A DNA stretch of 40,457 nucleotides from Lachnospiraceae bacterium (GTDB lineage Bacteria; Bacillota; Clostridia; Lachnospirales; Lachnospiraceae): contig JAJQBS010000106.1 in the NCBI GenBank assembly GCA_021203145.1, positions 1 to 40,457 on the forward strand. The letters run 5' to 3'. The notes below the pieces were generated by a model, which saw nothing but the letters and a program-made list of their open reading frames with translations, was not told the origin of the DNA and searched no databases. Of the stretch, positions 1 through 8,588 are shown one piece after another; position 1 is the first letter of the stretch, and each line of letters begins with the position of its first letter. Both the position numbers and the translations under genes were made by a program.

Positions 1-459
1 ACAAAAAAGGAATCCGTCAATGAGATTTCTGCTTTTCTTGCAGGAAGTCCAAGGCCTTTTTCATGAGCATGCTTGCCGCATGCCTTATTTATTATATGCG
101 GAGAAACGAAAAATCAACAGAAAATTTTGGAAACGGAGGTGAGGACGCATGGCAGCAAGCAGTATACCTTTTTTCACGAAAATCGCAATTGTTTTTTTCA
201 GCTTCTTCCCGAAAATTGAAAAAGTTTTCAAAGCAGAAATCCCTAAAATTGAAAAAGTTTTCATCCCCTATTCGATTGCGCTGGGGTGGGCGGGGAATAT
301 TGTGGCTTTGTTAAATTCCCCCAAAAGTCAAACTTAAATATTTCACAGAATTAACAAAAATGAATATTTAAGTAATTTCCACTTGATTATTAAGTTAAAT
401 ATGCTAAGATTAACACAGCCTAAAAAACACTTAATAATTAATTAAAGGAGGAACGATTC
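1..459. other. Intergenic leader region, no convincing gene
   Basis: No reading frame here looks like a real protein. The small frames at 63-314 and 149-337 have no recognisable family and biased composition. The stretch holds a 19-bp direct repeat, AAAATTGAAAAAGTTTTCA, at 212-230 and 245-263 (period 33 bp), and an AT-rich stretch from about 330 that acts as leader for the gene at 460. In that leader an inverted repeat TTAAATATT/AATATTTAA lies around 333-371. Confidence 0.5.
383..410 (+). promoter_or_regulatory. Possible promoter of the gene at 460
   Basis: TTGATT at 383-388 and TAAGAT at 405-410 are separated by 16 bp and each match four of six consensus positions. A strong ribosome binding site, AAAGGAGG, follows at 444-451, 8 bases before the ATG. 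The promoter match is moderate; the ribosome binding site is convincing. Confidence 0.4.
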
Positions 460-2004
460 ATGAAGCAATTATTAAGAAAAAGCATTTTATGTGGCTCTGC
501 GGCGGTGATGACGATGGCTGCTGTAGCGGGCACTGCCGGGCTGGCTACCGTGACAGCGCTTGCCGAGGAGGATTCGGTACCGTCCATTAACGAGATTACG
601 TTAGGAGAGGATTACCAGGACATTACAGCGTCCATCACGGTTCTGACAAACCGTACGGATATCGCGGATACCACATACGCGGAGTATGCCGAGCAGTTTT
701 CGGAGCTTTATCCGAATATTACGGTGACCTATGACGCGATCACGGATTATGAGGAGTCGCTGACCCTTCGCCTGATTACCGGAGACTGGGGAGACATCTG
801 CTTTATCCCGACCAGTGTGGATAAGGACGAGCTGTCGAATTACTTCCTTTCCTTTGGCGACTATGACACCTTAAGCGGGATCTACAATTTCCTGCAGGAG
901 GGCACGTACAGTGGGGAAGTGTACGGAATCGCGAACGGCGGAACGGCTACCGGCATTGTTTACAACAAGAGAATCTGGGAAGAGGCCGGTATCGAGGAGA
1001 TGCCGACTACGCCGGAGGAATTTCTGGAGGATCTGCAGCTGATCGCGGATAACACAGATTCGATTCCGCTTTACACGAATTTCGCCGCGAGCTGGACGAT
1101 GGGCCAGTGGGACGCTTACATTGGAATTGCCGCCACCGGCGATGCGGATTATATGAACAATACGATTGTACATACTTCTAATCCGTTCTCTGCTACAGAG
1201 GACATGACCGGCCCGTACGCGGTTTACTACGTTCTGTATGAAGCGGTGGCGAGAGGCCTTGTTGAGGAGGATCCTGCAAGCACAGACTGGGAATCCTCCA
1301 AGAGCATGATGAACTCCGGTGAGATTGCGACAATGGTGCTTGGCTCCTGGGCGGTGGAGCAGTGCAAGGAAGTCGGTGACAACGGGGACGATGTCGGCTA
1401 TGCCGGAAAAGACGCCTTTTTGTATTATGGCTTCAAAGAGGAGATCACAAAGGAGGAATTCGCGGAGCGGATCGAAAAGGACACACTGCCGGATGTTTTA
1501 AACGCGGTTCCGGTACGAAAAGGCGATGTCCTTTTTATTGAACCCGGCACCATCCACGCGATCGGCCAGAATATCCTGATTGCTGAGATTCAGCAGAATT
1601 CCAACGTCACCTACCGGGTGTATGATTATGGCAGGGTCGGAAAAGATGGCAAAAAGAGGGATCTTCATATCGAGAAGGCTCTGGCAGTGACCAACCGGGT
1701 TCCTCTTAAAAAAGGTGACAACAGCTATCCTCATGTGGCGGACTGCGATTATTTTACGGTGGACAAGCTGAATCTGGACGGTAGCCGGATGAAACGAATG
1801 GAAGGAACCGTCACCGGAGAGTCCTTTCTGTCAATCCTGATACTGGACGGAGACGGCGTCATTACCTGTGGAAATGACGCGCTTCTGTATCAGAAGGGCG
1901 ACAGCCTGTTTCTGCCGGCGGAAAGCGGCGAGTACCGGATTGAAGGGAGCTGCGATGCTCTGCTCACTTCGATCCGAGAATCAGGCGGAGAGAAAATTGT
2001 GTGA
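460..2004 (+). CDS. Chimeric ORF: sugar ABC solute-binding protein N-part fused to mannose-6-phosphate isomerase C-part
   Basis: Residues 1 to about 313 read as a family-1 extracellular sugar-binding protein. They start with a Sec-type signal peptide (hydrophobic to about residue 35, ending ALAEE) and include the typical segment MTGPYAVYYVLYEAVARGL. From about residue 314 (AFLYYGFKEEITKEEF) the frame continues as the C-terminal part of class I mannose-6-phosphate isomerase, with EPGTIHAIG (one zinc-ligand His) and QQNSNVTYRVYDYGR. The binding protein lacks its C-terminal lobe and the isomerase lacks its N-terminal zinc ligands (the Gln/His/Glu set), so neither activity is expected. The simplest reading is a deletion that joined two genes in frame near 1400 and removed what lay between, probably including the ABC permeases. 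A mis-assembly could look the same. Family calls are firm; functionality is doubtful. Confidence 0.8.
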   Translation: MKQLLRKSILCGSAAVMTMAAVAGTAGLATVTALAEEDSVPSINEITLGEDYQDITASITVLTNRTDIADTTYAEYAEQFSELYPNITVTYDAITDYEESLTLRLITGDWGDICFIPTSVDKDELSNYFLSFGDYDTLSGIYNFLQEGTYSGEVYGIANGGTATGIVYNKRIWEEAGIEEMPTTPEEFLEDLQLIADNTDSIPLYTNFAASWTMGQWDAYIGIAATGDADYMNNTIVHTSNPFSATEDMTGPYAVYYVLYEAVARGLVEEDPASTDWESSKSMMNSGEIATMVLGSWAVEQCKEVGDNGDDVGYAGKDAFLYYGFKEEITKEEFAERIEKDTLPDVLNAVPVRKGDVLFIEPGTIHAIGQNILIAEIQQNSNVTYRVYDYGRVGKDGKKRDLHIEKALAVTNRVPLKKGDNSYPHVADCDYFTVDKLNLDGSRMKRMEGTVTGESFLSILILDGDGVITCGNDALLYQKGDSLFLPAESGEYRIEGSCDALLTSIRESGGEKIV

Positions 2005-2140
2005 CCGGGATCGAGGAAAGCTGCGACGCTCTGCTCACTTCGATTAGAGAATCAGGTGGAGAGAAAACCGTGTGACCGGGTTCGAGGGAAACTGCGACGC
2101 CACGTTGATTTCTGGCAGAGAATACAGGGAGAAAAGCGAA
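1934..2140 (+). repeat. Degenerate tandem repeat of the isomerase 3' end, about 70 bp x 3
   Basis: The last 70 bp of the chimeric ORF (1934-2003) is followed at once by a near copy (2004-2074, 71 bp) and then a more decayed copy from 2075. Each starts ACCGG, contains CTGCGA, and the first two end in GTGTG. The second copy would encode the same peptide tail (CDALLTSIRESGGEK) but lies after the stop codon. This is a partial duplication of a gene end left as non-coding sequence. Confidence 0.8.
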
Positions 2141-2161
2141 CAACACGAGGAGAGAAAACCT

Positions 2162-4348
2162 ATGATTCAGTATGACGAAACGCATCAGATCTTTAAGCTG
2201 GACACACCGCACACCAGCTATATATTTGGCCTGGCCGACAATTACCCGGGCCATATTTATTATGGAAAGAAGCTTGGAGATACCGACCTTGCCTGGCTGC
2301 TGCGTGCAGAAGACCGCCCGCAGCCCCCGTCCGTCCTGAGGCGTGAAAAAACCTCTTTTTTCGATTTCTTTCCCATGGAATATCCATTTGAAGGGGTGGG
2401 AGACTTTCGGGAGTGCTGCATCAATATCCGGACGGAGGATGGCCAGGAGGGGCTGGAGCTGACATACCAGAGTCATCGGATATTCAGGGGAAAAAGGGTG
2501 CTTCCGGGGCTGCCCTCCACTCAGGGGGAGGACAGCTCGACGCTGGAAGTGGAGCTTTTGGATAAGGTCACTGGCCTGACTGTTGTTTTATCTTATACGG
2601 TTTTTGACGATACGGACGCTGTGGCGCAGAGCGTCCGTGTCCGAAACGGAGGAGAACGGCCGCTTTTTCTGACAAAGGTGCTCTCCGCCTGCCTGCATGT
2701 AGAGCCGGATATGGGAGCCGGGCAGGAGATGGAAGTGCTGACGCTTCCCGGCTCCTGGGGGCGTGAGCGGAGCATGCAGAGACAGAAGATGGGGTACGGC
2801 ACTGTCTCTGCGGAATCGAAACGCGGAGTTTCGAGCCACCAGAGCCACCCGTTCATGGCGCTGGTCTCGAAAAACTGTACACAGACCGTGGGTGAAGTGT
2901 ACGCGATGAATTTTGTGTATTCGGGAAATTTTGCGGCGAGAGCGATGAAAGATCAATTTGACCGGATCCGCATGGTGATGGGCATTCACCCGGAGCGTTT
3001 TTGCTGGAAGCTGGCGCCGGGGGAGGAATTCCAGGCACCGGAGGTGGTGCTGGTCTATTCGGATGAAGGTCTTGGAAAAATGACGCGGAGCTTTCACGAT
3101 CTCTATCGGAAACATCTGATCCGGGGGTACTGGAAGGATCGCAGGCGCCCGGTGCTGATCAATAACTGGGAAGCGACCTATTTTAATTTCAATACAGAAA
3201 AGCTGCTGGAAATTGCCCGGGAAGCGGCAAAGGCCGGAATCGAGATGCTGGTCGTGGACGACGGGTGGTTCGGACACCGCGAGATGGACGACAGCAGTCT
3301 GGGCGACTGGACGGTCAACGAAGAAAAGCTGCCGGGCGGATTCCGGTACCTGGCGGACGAGGTCAACAGGTTGGGAATGAAGCTTGGGATCTGGCTGGAG
3401 CCGGAGATGATCTCGGAGGATTCCGATCTTTACCGGGCGCACCCGGACTGGGCGCTGCAGCTGAAAGGCCGCGAACCGGGGCAATGCCGGGCTCAGTATG
3501 TGCTGGATCTGAGCAGGCAGGAGGTGCGTGCGTATATTTATGACCGTATCAAAGAGGTGCTTTCCTCTGCCAATATCGAATACGTAAAATGGGATATGAA
3601 CCGTCCCCTGGCTGATGTGGGCAACGCTGTCCTTTCACCGGATCAGCAGGGAGAGATTTCCCATCGGTATATGCTGGCTGTCTATGAAATGCAGGAGCGC
3701 CTGCTTAAGGATTTTCCAAAGCTGCTTTTGGAAAACTGTTCCAGCGGAGGCGGGAGATTCGACCCGGGTATACTCTACTACAGCCCGCAGATCTGGTGTT
3801 CCGACGACACGGACGCAGTCGAGCGGCTCGCCATTCAGGAAGGGACGCAGCTTCTGTACCCGCTCTCCTCGATCGGCGCGCATGTCTCCGCCTGCCCGAA
3901 CCATCAGACCGGGAGAACTGTGCCGCTTGAGATGCGGGGCATCGCCGCACTCTCCGGCACCTTCGGCTACGAGCTGGACATTACCAGACTTTCTGAGGAT
4001 GAGAAAAAACAGATTTTGGAGCAGACGAAGCTCTGCAGACAATACAGCGCCCTGATCCGGGAAGGAGATTATTACCGCCTGGAATCCTGGCAGCGCAGCC
4101 ACGCCTTCGACAGCTACATGGTCGTTTCCAAAGACCGTAAAGAAGCGCTGCTGACCTGCGTGCAGGTCCTTTCCCGACCTAACCGTGCAAGCCGCCGTCT
4201 GCGCCTGCAAGGGCTGGATCCGGAAGCCTTCTACGAAATAGAGGGAAAATCCTTCCAGGGGGCGACGCTGATGTACGCCGGACTTCTCATACCGCCCGCG
4301 CACGGAGATTTCCAGGCAAGGCTGATCCCGATCAGGCAGATGGCGTAA
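2162..4348 (+). CDS. Alpha-galactosidase, glycoside hydrolase family 36
   Basis: This is a retaining alpha-galactosidase that removes terminal alpha-1,6-galactose from raffinose-family oligosaccharides or galactomannan side chains. It has no signal peptide and is probably cytoplasmic. The 728-residue length and motifs fit the AgaA/RafA type: DDGWFG, KWDMNRP with the nucleophile at Asp478, and WCSDDTDAVERL with the acid/base at Asp548. As I recall, those numbers match the catalytic residues of Geobacillus AgaA. An N-terminal beta-sandwich and C-terminal domain flank the barrel. The frame is open from 2072, but its first 30 codons come from decayed upstream repeat DNA; ATG 2162 follows GAGGAGAG and starts the homologous sequence. 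The neighbouring LacI-type regulator may control it. Confidence 0.93.
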   Translation: MIQYDETHQIFKLDTPHTSYIFGLADNYPGHIYYGKKLGDTDLAWLLRAEDRPQPPSVLRREKTSFFDFFPMEYPFEGVGDFRECCINIRTEDGQEGLELTYQSHRIFRGKRVLPGLPSTQGEDSSTLEVELLDKVTGLTVVLSYTVFDDTDAVAQSVRVRNGGERPLFLTKVLSACLHVEPDMGAGQEMEVLTLPGSWGRERSMQRQKMGYGTVSAESKRGVSSHQSHPFMALVSKNCTQTVGEVYAMNFVYSGNFAARAMKDQFDRIRMVMGIHPERFCWKLAPGEEFQAPEVVLVYSDEGLGKMTRSFHDLYRKHLIRGYWKDRRRPVLINNWEATYFNFNTEKLLEIAREAAKAGIEMLVVDDGWFGHREMDDSSLGDWTVNEEKLPGGFRYLADEVNRLGMKLGIWLEPEMISEDSDLYRAHPDWALQLKGREPGQCRAQYVLDLSRQEVRAYIYDRIKEVLSSANIEYVKWDMNRPLADVGNAVLSPDQQGEISHRYMLAVYEMQERLLKDFPKLLLENCSSGGGRFDPGILYYSPQIWCSDDTDAVERLAIQEGTQLLYPLSSIGAHVSACPNHQTGRTVPLEMRGIAALSGTFGYELDITRLSEDEKKQILEQTKLCRQYSALIREGDYYRLESWQRSHAFDSYMVVSKDRKEALLTCVQVLSRPNRASRRLRLQGLDPEAFYEIEGKSFQGATLMYAGLLIPPAHGDFQARLIPIRQMA

Positions 4349-4388
4349 GTGATGCTGAAGGGATTTGGATTTAAGTAAGTAAAATGAG

Positions 4389-4417
4389 TTGACAATGCCC
4401 CTGTTTATGCTTATACT
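4389..4417 (+). promoter_or_regulatory. Strong sigma-A-type promoter for the LacI regulator
   Basis: TTGACA (4389-4394) and TATACT (4412-4417) are spaced by 17 bp. Downstream, 4423-4475 is rich in TTTAAG-type words (ACTTTTAAGGG, ACTTTTTAAG, CCCTTTAAGG) that could hold an autoregulatory operator; this last point is inference. Confidence 0.75.
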
Positions 4418-4540
4418 TAACTTAACTTTTAAGGGAACTTTTTAAGAAACCCTTTAAGGAAAGATTTTAAAAGGATAAAGAAAAACGCGTAACTTTAAAT
4501 GCGCGGATTGAAACTTATCAGGGAAACAGGGCAGGGGCAT

Positions 4541-5575
4541 ATGGGAAAAATAAGGATGGCGGATATCGCCAGACAGGTGGGCGTGAGTACGGTGACGGTA
4601 CACAACGCACTGTCCGGACAAAAAGGGGTCAGTGATGAGCTCAGGGACAAAATTCTGAAAACAGCGGATGAGATGGGATACCGGAAAAGACAGGAGCCCG
4701 CGGTAAAAGGAACGGGCGGAAAGACCCTGAAAAATATCGGAGTACTGATTTCGGAAAAATTTCTTGCCAGCTATACGACCTATTACTGGAAAATGTATCA
4801 GGAGATTGTGCTGAACGCGTCGGACAAAAACTGTATTGTGGCAGTAGAGGTTTTGAAGCACTACGGGGAAGATCATCAGGTTCTTCCTCGTTTTGTTGCA
4901 GAAAATGCCATAGAAGGGCTGATCGTGCTGGGAGAAATCAATAAAGACTATCTTCGCTTCCTGAAATCGGAGACAGAAATCCCGATCATTTTTCTGGATT
5001 TCTATGACGAGGAGCTGGCAAATGACGTGGTGATCGGCGACGGCTTTTATGGAATGTATCTGATGACGGAGTACCTGTATGCTCGGGGGTTCCGCCGGAT
5101 GGCCTATGTCGGGTCCATCCACGCGGTGAGCAATATTATGGACCGATACTGCGGCTTTTACAAATCCCTGACACGGCACGGTCTTACCCTGCCGCCCGAA
5201 TGGCTGATCGAGGACCGCAGCCTGCACGGGGACATGAGCATTATCCTCCCCGAAGAAATGCCGGAGGCATTTGTCTGCAACTGCGACCTGGCCGCGGGGA
5301 TGCTGATCCTGGAGCTAGAACGCTGCGGCCTGCGGGTTCCGGAGGATATCTCAGTGGTCGGATTTGACAATTATCTGTATCCGGGGTTTCCGGACATGAA
5401 AATCACCTCCTACGAGGTAGACACGATGGCCATGTCAAGAGTCGCGCTGGAAAAGGTACTCAAAAGGATCAAAAATCCGGCATGCAGTCGCAGCCTGGAT
5501 ATCATTTCCGGGCATATTGTAGAGAAAGAAAGCGTACGGAACGCAGGGACCGGCGGGAAGGAGAGCATAGCATGA
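4541..5575 (+). CDS. LacI/GalR-family transcriptional regulator
   Basis: The N-terminus (about residues 5-50) is a LacI-type helix-turn-helix plus hinge: MADIARQVGVSTVTVHNALS followed by GVSDELRDKI. Unusually for the family the recognition helix carries HNALSG. The rest is a periplasmic-binding-protein-like sensor domain with GLIVLGEI, IPIIFLDF and the near-terminal VVGFDN motif. At 344 residues it has normal length. It presumably represses sugar genes and releases on binding a sugar; the ligand is unknown. The start chosen is ATG 4541 after GGGCAGGGG; an in-frame ATG at 4499 adds 14 unlikely residues. The stop overlaps the next start (ATGA at 5572-5575), so the two genes are translationally coupled. 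Confidence 0.9.
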   Translation: MGKIRMADIARQVGVSTVTVHNALSGQKGVSDELRDKILKTADEMGYRKRQEPAVKGTGGKTLKNIGVLISEKFLASYTTYYWKMYQEIVLNASDKNCIVAVEVLKHYGEDHQVLPRFVAENAIEGLIVLGEINKDYLRFLKSETEIPIIFLDFYDEELANDVVIGDGFYGMYLMTEYLYARGFRRMAYVGSIHAVSNIMDRYCGFYKSLTRHGLTLPPEWLIEDRSLHGDMSIILPEEMPEAFVCNCDLAAGMLILELERCGLRVPEDISVVGFDNYLYPGFPDMKITSYEVDTMAMSRVALEKVLKRIKNPACSRSLDIISGHIVEKESVRNAGTGGKESIA

Positions 5576-6447
5576 GTACACTACTGCGATCAGAATGCCT
5601 CGAATGTCTGGCGGAAAAGCAGCTGCACGCGCTTCCGGCGGATGTGGCAGAAGAGCAGAAGCTTGAGTTTTTACAGAGGATGTTTGCCATTTTAGCCAAA
5701 GCTCCGAAAGAAACCTGCGCCCCGGTACTTGTGCAGGATCTGAATGAACTGAGGCGGGAGCTGTTCGGCGAGATTGAGGATTATTCGGAAGAAAAGTCTC
5801 ATTACAACCAGCTCATGCTGCAAAAGGAACAGGCCATCCGGGAAAAGATCCATAGCTCAGAAGATCCCCTGCTAAAGGCATTGCGGTTTGCCCTGGTAGG
5901 AAATTATATCGATTTTTCCGCAGTCGAGAACGTGGAGGAAGCCTATCTGGAGAAGCTCTTAGAGGAAATAGAGTCTCCGGAGAAAAATGGTGTTACAAAA
6001 GAGACCTATGAAAAATTGAAACAGGATTTAAGCGAAAAACAGCAGCTACTGTATCTGACAGACAATGCGGGCGAGGGCGTTCTGGATAAACTGTTTCTGG
6101 AAGTCATCCGGGAAAGGTATCCGCAGCTTGACATAAGGGTGCTGGTCAGGGGAAAGCCTGTTTTGAACGACGTGACGATGGAGGATGCCCTGGAAATCGG
6201 ACTGCAAAAGGTAGCAAAGGTGTACGATAACGGCAACGGAATCGCCGGGACATGGCTGCCGGATTTCTCCCCGCAGGCAAAGATGATCTGGGAGGAAGCG
6301 GAAGTAATCATCGCCAAAGGGCAGGCTAATTATGAGACGCTGCGCCTTTGTGAGAAGAATATCTACTTCCTGTTCCTCTGCAAATGCGAAATGTTCTGCA
6401 GAAACTTTCAGGTCCCGCGGTTTACGGGGGCGCTGGTGCATGGCTGA
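5572..6447 (+). CDS. DUF89/ARMT1-like damage-control phosphatase family protein
   Basis: The 291-residue protein carries the DUF89 signature: LYLTDNAGEGVLDKLFLEVI at about residues 161-180, with metal-binding Asp/Asn, and the later VIIAKGQANYETL segment. The family comprises metal-dependent phosphatases that hydrolyse stray or damaged sugar phosphates and related metabolites. The substrate here is unknown, but location after a sugar regulator fits a sugar-phosphate clean-up role. The N-terminal half is helical and charged, as is usual. The start at 5572 overlaps the regulator stop and has GAAGGAGAG 7 bases upstream. A cytoplasmic location is expected. Confidence 0.85.
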   Translation: MSTLLRSECLECLAEKQLHALPADVAEEQKLEFLQRMFAILAKAPKETCAPVLVQDLNELRRELFGEIEDYSEEKSHYNQLMLQKEQAIREKIHSSEDPLLKALRFALVGNYIDFSAVENVEEAYLEKLLEEIESPEKNGVTKETYEKLKQDLSEKQQLLYLTDNAGEGVLDKLFLEVIRERYPQLDIRVLVRGKPVLNDVTMEDALEIGLQKVAKVYDNGNGIAGTWLPDFSPQAKMIWEEAEVIIAKGQANYETLRLCEKNIYFLFLCKCEMFCRNFQVPRFTGALVHG

Positions 6448-6469
6448 ATTCTCGATTTCCATTGAGAAT
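6448..6469 (+). terminator. Weak stem-loop after the DUF89 gene
   Basis: ATTCTC (6448-6453) and GAGAAT (6464-6469) form a 6-bp stem just after the stop codon. There is no T run, so it may be an mRNA end-protecting hairpin rather than a true terminator. Confidence 0.3.
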
Positions 6470-6508
6470 CAGGACAGGTAAGAAATCATCGAAGGGAGAA
6501 TCGAAAGG

Positions 6509-8170
6509 ATGGCGAAACGGTTTAATGTAAATGGGGCCTGTGATCCGAATCGGCATTATATGGTGAATCTGGATGAAAGATTACAGAAGATTCAGGATAT
6601 GGTAGATGCCGGAGAATATTTTACGATTAACAGGGCAAGACAGTATGGGAAAACAACTACTTTGCAGGCTCTTACGAGATTTTTAAAAAGTGAATATGAA
6701 GTGGTAAGCCTGGATTTTCAGAGACTAAGCACAAATTCGTTTGCAGACGAGCAAACATTTATACGTGCTTTTGCCAGTGAATTGTTGGACAAGGTTTCAT
6801 CCTTTCCAGAGGGAATTGGAGAAAAACTGGATAAAATTGTTAAAAATGCAGAAGGAAAATTTTCACTGCAGGATCTTTTCAGAATTACAAAGATGTGGTG
6901 CCAGAAGGAAGACGGAGGGATTGTCCTGATGATTGATGAAGTGGACAGCGCGTCAAACAATCAGGTATTTTTGGATTTTCTGGCGCAGCTGAGAGCGTCT
7001 TATCTGGAACGTCCGTACGCCGCGGCTTTTCAGTCAGTAATTCTTGCCGGTGTTTATGACATACGAAGTATTAAAAGAAAGATCAGACCAGACGAAGCTC
7101 ATAAGGTGAATAGCCCTTGGTCTGTCCCGATTCTCGAAGAGAATCGAGGACGTAGGCCCGCCCTTCGCCGAAGGCGAACTCAAATGGCGGGCTTTCCTTG
7201 GAATATAGCTGCTGATTTTGATATTGACATGAGCTTTTCCGTAAAGGATATCGCAAATATGATTGATCAGTATGAAAACGATTACCATACAGGGATGGAT
7301 ATACAGGAAATTTCTCAGCTAATTTATAATTACACATCGGGATATCCGGTTCTGGTCTCCCGCATCTGCAAGCTTCTGGACGAGAAGATAGCAGGAAGCG
7401 ATGCATTTCCTGACAGAAAGAGTGCATGGACCAAAGAAGGATTTTATGAAGCAGAGAAGAGGATTGTCAGAGAAGACAATCCATTATACGAATCCCTTAT
7501 GGGAAAACTGGAAACTTATCCGGAATTGCGAACGGTTATTTATGAATTGCTGTTTAATGGCAAGTCCATTCCGTATGTTGCTACCAGTCCGTACATCAAA
7601 GATGCGGCGATGTTCGGATTTATTCGCGACGAAAACGACCGCGCGGTGATTTCCAACAGAATTTTCGAGGCCGTGCTGTATAATAATTTTATCGCGGAAG
7701 AATTTATAACAAGTAAAATGTATGATGCCGGTGAGAGGGAAAGGAATTATTTCTTTGTTGGCGGACATCTGGATATCCGGAGAATACTGGAAAAATTTGT
7801 TGAAACATTTGAAGAGCTATATAGTCAGGAGGATGAAAAATTTCTGGAGAATGTGGGAAGAAAATATTTCCTCCTTTTCCTCAAACCGATTATTAACGGC
7901 GTTGGAAATTACAGCATTGAGCCGCAGACCCGGAACAGCGAACGTATGGACCTGGTGATTTTTTATAAAGGAGAGCAAAATGTTCTCGAACTCAAGCTCT
8001 GGCGGGGAAATGCGTACAACCAGCGTGGAGAAGCACAGCTTTCTGGATATCTGGAGCATTTCCGCCTGAAAAAGGGATATATGCTGAGCTTTGATTTTAA
8101 TAAGAAGAAAAAGCCGGGGATCCGGGAAATTGTGCTGGGGGATAAGCTGCTGATCGAGGCAGTGGTGTAA
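6509..8170 (+). CDS. AAA-like ATPase with C-terminal PD-(D/E)XK-type domain, carrying an in-frame palindromic insertion
   Basis: This 553-residue protein has a divergent P-loop RARQYGKTTT (G47, K48, T49), a Walker B segment IVLMIDEVDSA near residue 143, and a C-terminal restriction-endonuclease-like core, RMDLVIFYKGEQNVLELKLW (about residues 478-498). The layout matches the AAA-like (AAA_35) group. Members are abundant in gut Firmicutes and Bacteroidota and their biological role is not established. Residues 205-231 are a 27-residue insertion encoded by a palindromic DNA element flanked by CCTTGG; the family sequence resumes as NIAADFDIDMSFS. Whether the enzyme tolerates the insertion is unknown. 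The start ATG 6509 follows GAAGGGAGAATCGAAAGG. Other family members in the window are at 14156, 18795, 20603 and 24763. Confidence 0.85.
   Translation: MAKRFNVNGACDPNRHYMVNLDERLQKIQDMVDAGEYFTINRARQYGKTTTLQALTRFLKSEYEVVSLDFQRLSTNSFADEQTFIRAFASELLDKVSSFPEGIGEKLDKIVKNAEGKFSLQDLFRITKMWCQKEDGGIVLMIDEVDSASNNQVFLDFLAQLRASYLERPYAAAFQSVILAGVYDIRSIKRKIRPDEAHKVNSPWSVPILEENRGRRPALRRRRTQMAGFPWNIAADFDIDMSFSVKDIANMIDQYENDYHTGMDIQEISQLIYNYTSGYPVLVSRICKLLDEKIAGSDAFPDRKSAWTKEGFYEAEKRIVREDNPLYESLMGKLETYPELRTVIYELLFNGKSIPYVATSPYIKDAAMFGFIRDENDRAVISNRIFEAVLYNNFIAEEFITSKMYDAGERERNYFFVGGHLDIRRILEKFVETFEELYSQEDEKFLENVGRKYFLLFLKPIINGVGNYSIEPQTRNSERMDLVIFYKGEQNVLELKLWRGNAYNQRGEAQLSGYLEHFRLKKGYMLSFDFNKKKKPGIREIVLGDKLLIEAVV
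7115..7201 (+). mobile_element. In-frame palindromic insertion, 81 bp, with CCTTGG direct repeats
   Basis: CCTTGG occurs at 7115-7120 and 7196-7201. Between them lie two hairpins with identical GAA triloops: CGATTCTC-GAA-GAGAATCG (7128-7146) and TTCGCC-GAA-GGCGAA (7164-7178). The second is nested in GCCCGCC/GGCGGGC (7156-7162/7186-7192). Removing 81 bp restores a continuous protein (NSPW then NIAADF). Its behaviour resembles the Rickettsia palindromic elements, which also insert in frame in genes, but I see no sequence relation to them. Confidence 0.75.
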
Positions 8171-8588
8171 TTAACAAGTGTACAGGAGAATGTCTGCTGC
8201 AGAGGGGTTGGATGTATAGGGAAGGCGAAAAAGAGAAAAAGCCGCCCCGATGCATCCGGTTTTTTGCGTGGGCGTGACAGGAGGTATTTCTGCTAAAGCC
8301 GCCCCGGGTCTCCGCTTCGCTCCGGATAGGGCGAGAGGACACCCCTATCCGATTCTGTCAACGCCATCAGGAAATATAGATACCTGTCCGATTTGTTATA
8401 AATCACATCCTCCGGCGCACAGCGCGGAAATCCTTTCGGCAATAACGACATTTCACAGAGAAAAGAACCCATTTTTTTGAACAAAATCCCCACTTTTCTT
8501 TATTAAAAATTTCTAAAGAAGGTATTAAAATAAAAAATATAATTGTGGTTACGGATTTTTATTTCAATTCTGACGGGAGGGAGGTAAA
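8171..8588. other. Intergenic region with repeat element copy A and a possible -10 box
   Basis: No gene is seen in these 418 bases. They hold copy A of the two-hairpin intergenic repeat (about 8265-8355), then an AT-rich stretch with TATAAT at 8538-8543 that could serve the deacetylase gene; no good -35 box is visible. Confidence 0.55.
8265..8355 (+). repeat. Two-hairpin intergenic repeat element, copy A
   Basis: The order is TTGCGTGGGCG, AGGAGGTATTT, GCTAAAGCCGCCCCGG, then a hairpin CGGATAGGG (8323-8331) / CCCTATCCG (8343-8351) ending in ATT. The same order is seen at 29620, 32411 and, inverted, 40278. The first hairpin is degenerate in this copy. Confidence 0.7.

Noticed and set aside
149..337. 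A 62-codon frame with a hydrophobic start
   Set aside because: It consists largely of the 33-bp-spaced repeat AAAATTGAAAAAGTTTTCA, has no recognisable family, and its ribosome binding site is unremarkable.
2588..3484. Long open frame on the minus strand inside the alpha-galactosidase gene
   Set aside because: It is the codon-bias shadow of a well-conserved GH36 gene; the translation has no family features.
7121..7195. A classical insertion-sequence relic or MITE
   Set aside because: There is no transposase and no terminal inverted repeat at the edges; hairpins are internal and the length is a multiple of three, so I describe it only as a palindromic insertion.
6509..8170. Calling the AAA-ATPase genes a known defence system
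   Set aside because: ATPase plus PD-(D/E)XK is suggestive, but none of the neighbours belongs to a named defence system and the family's role is not established.
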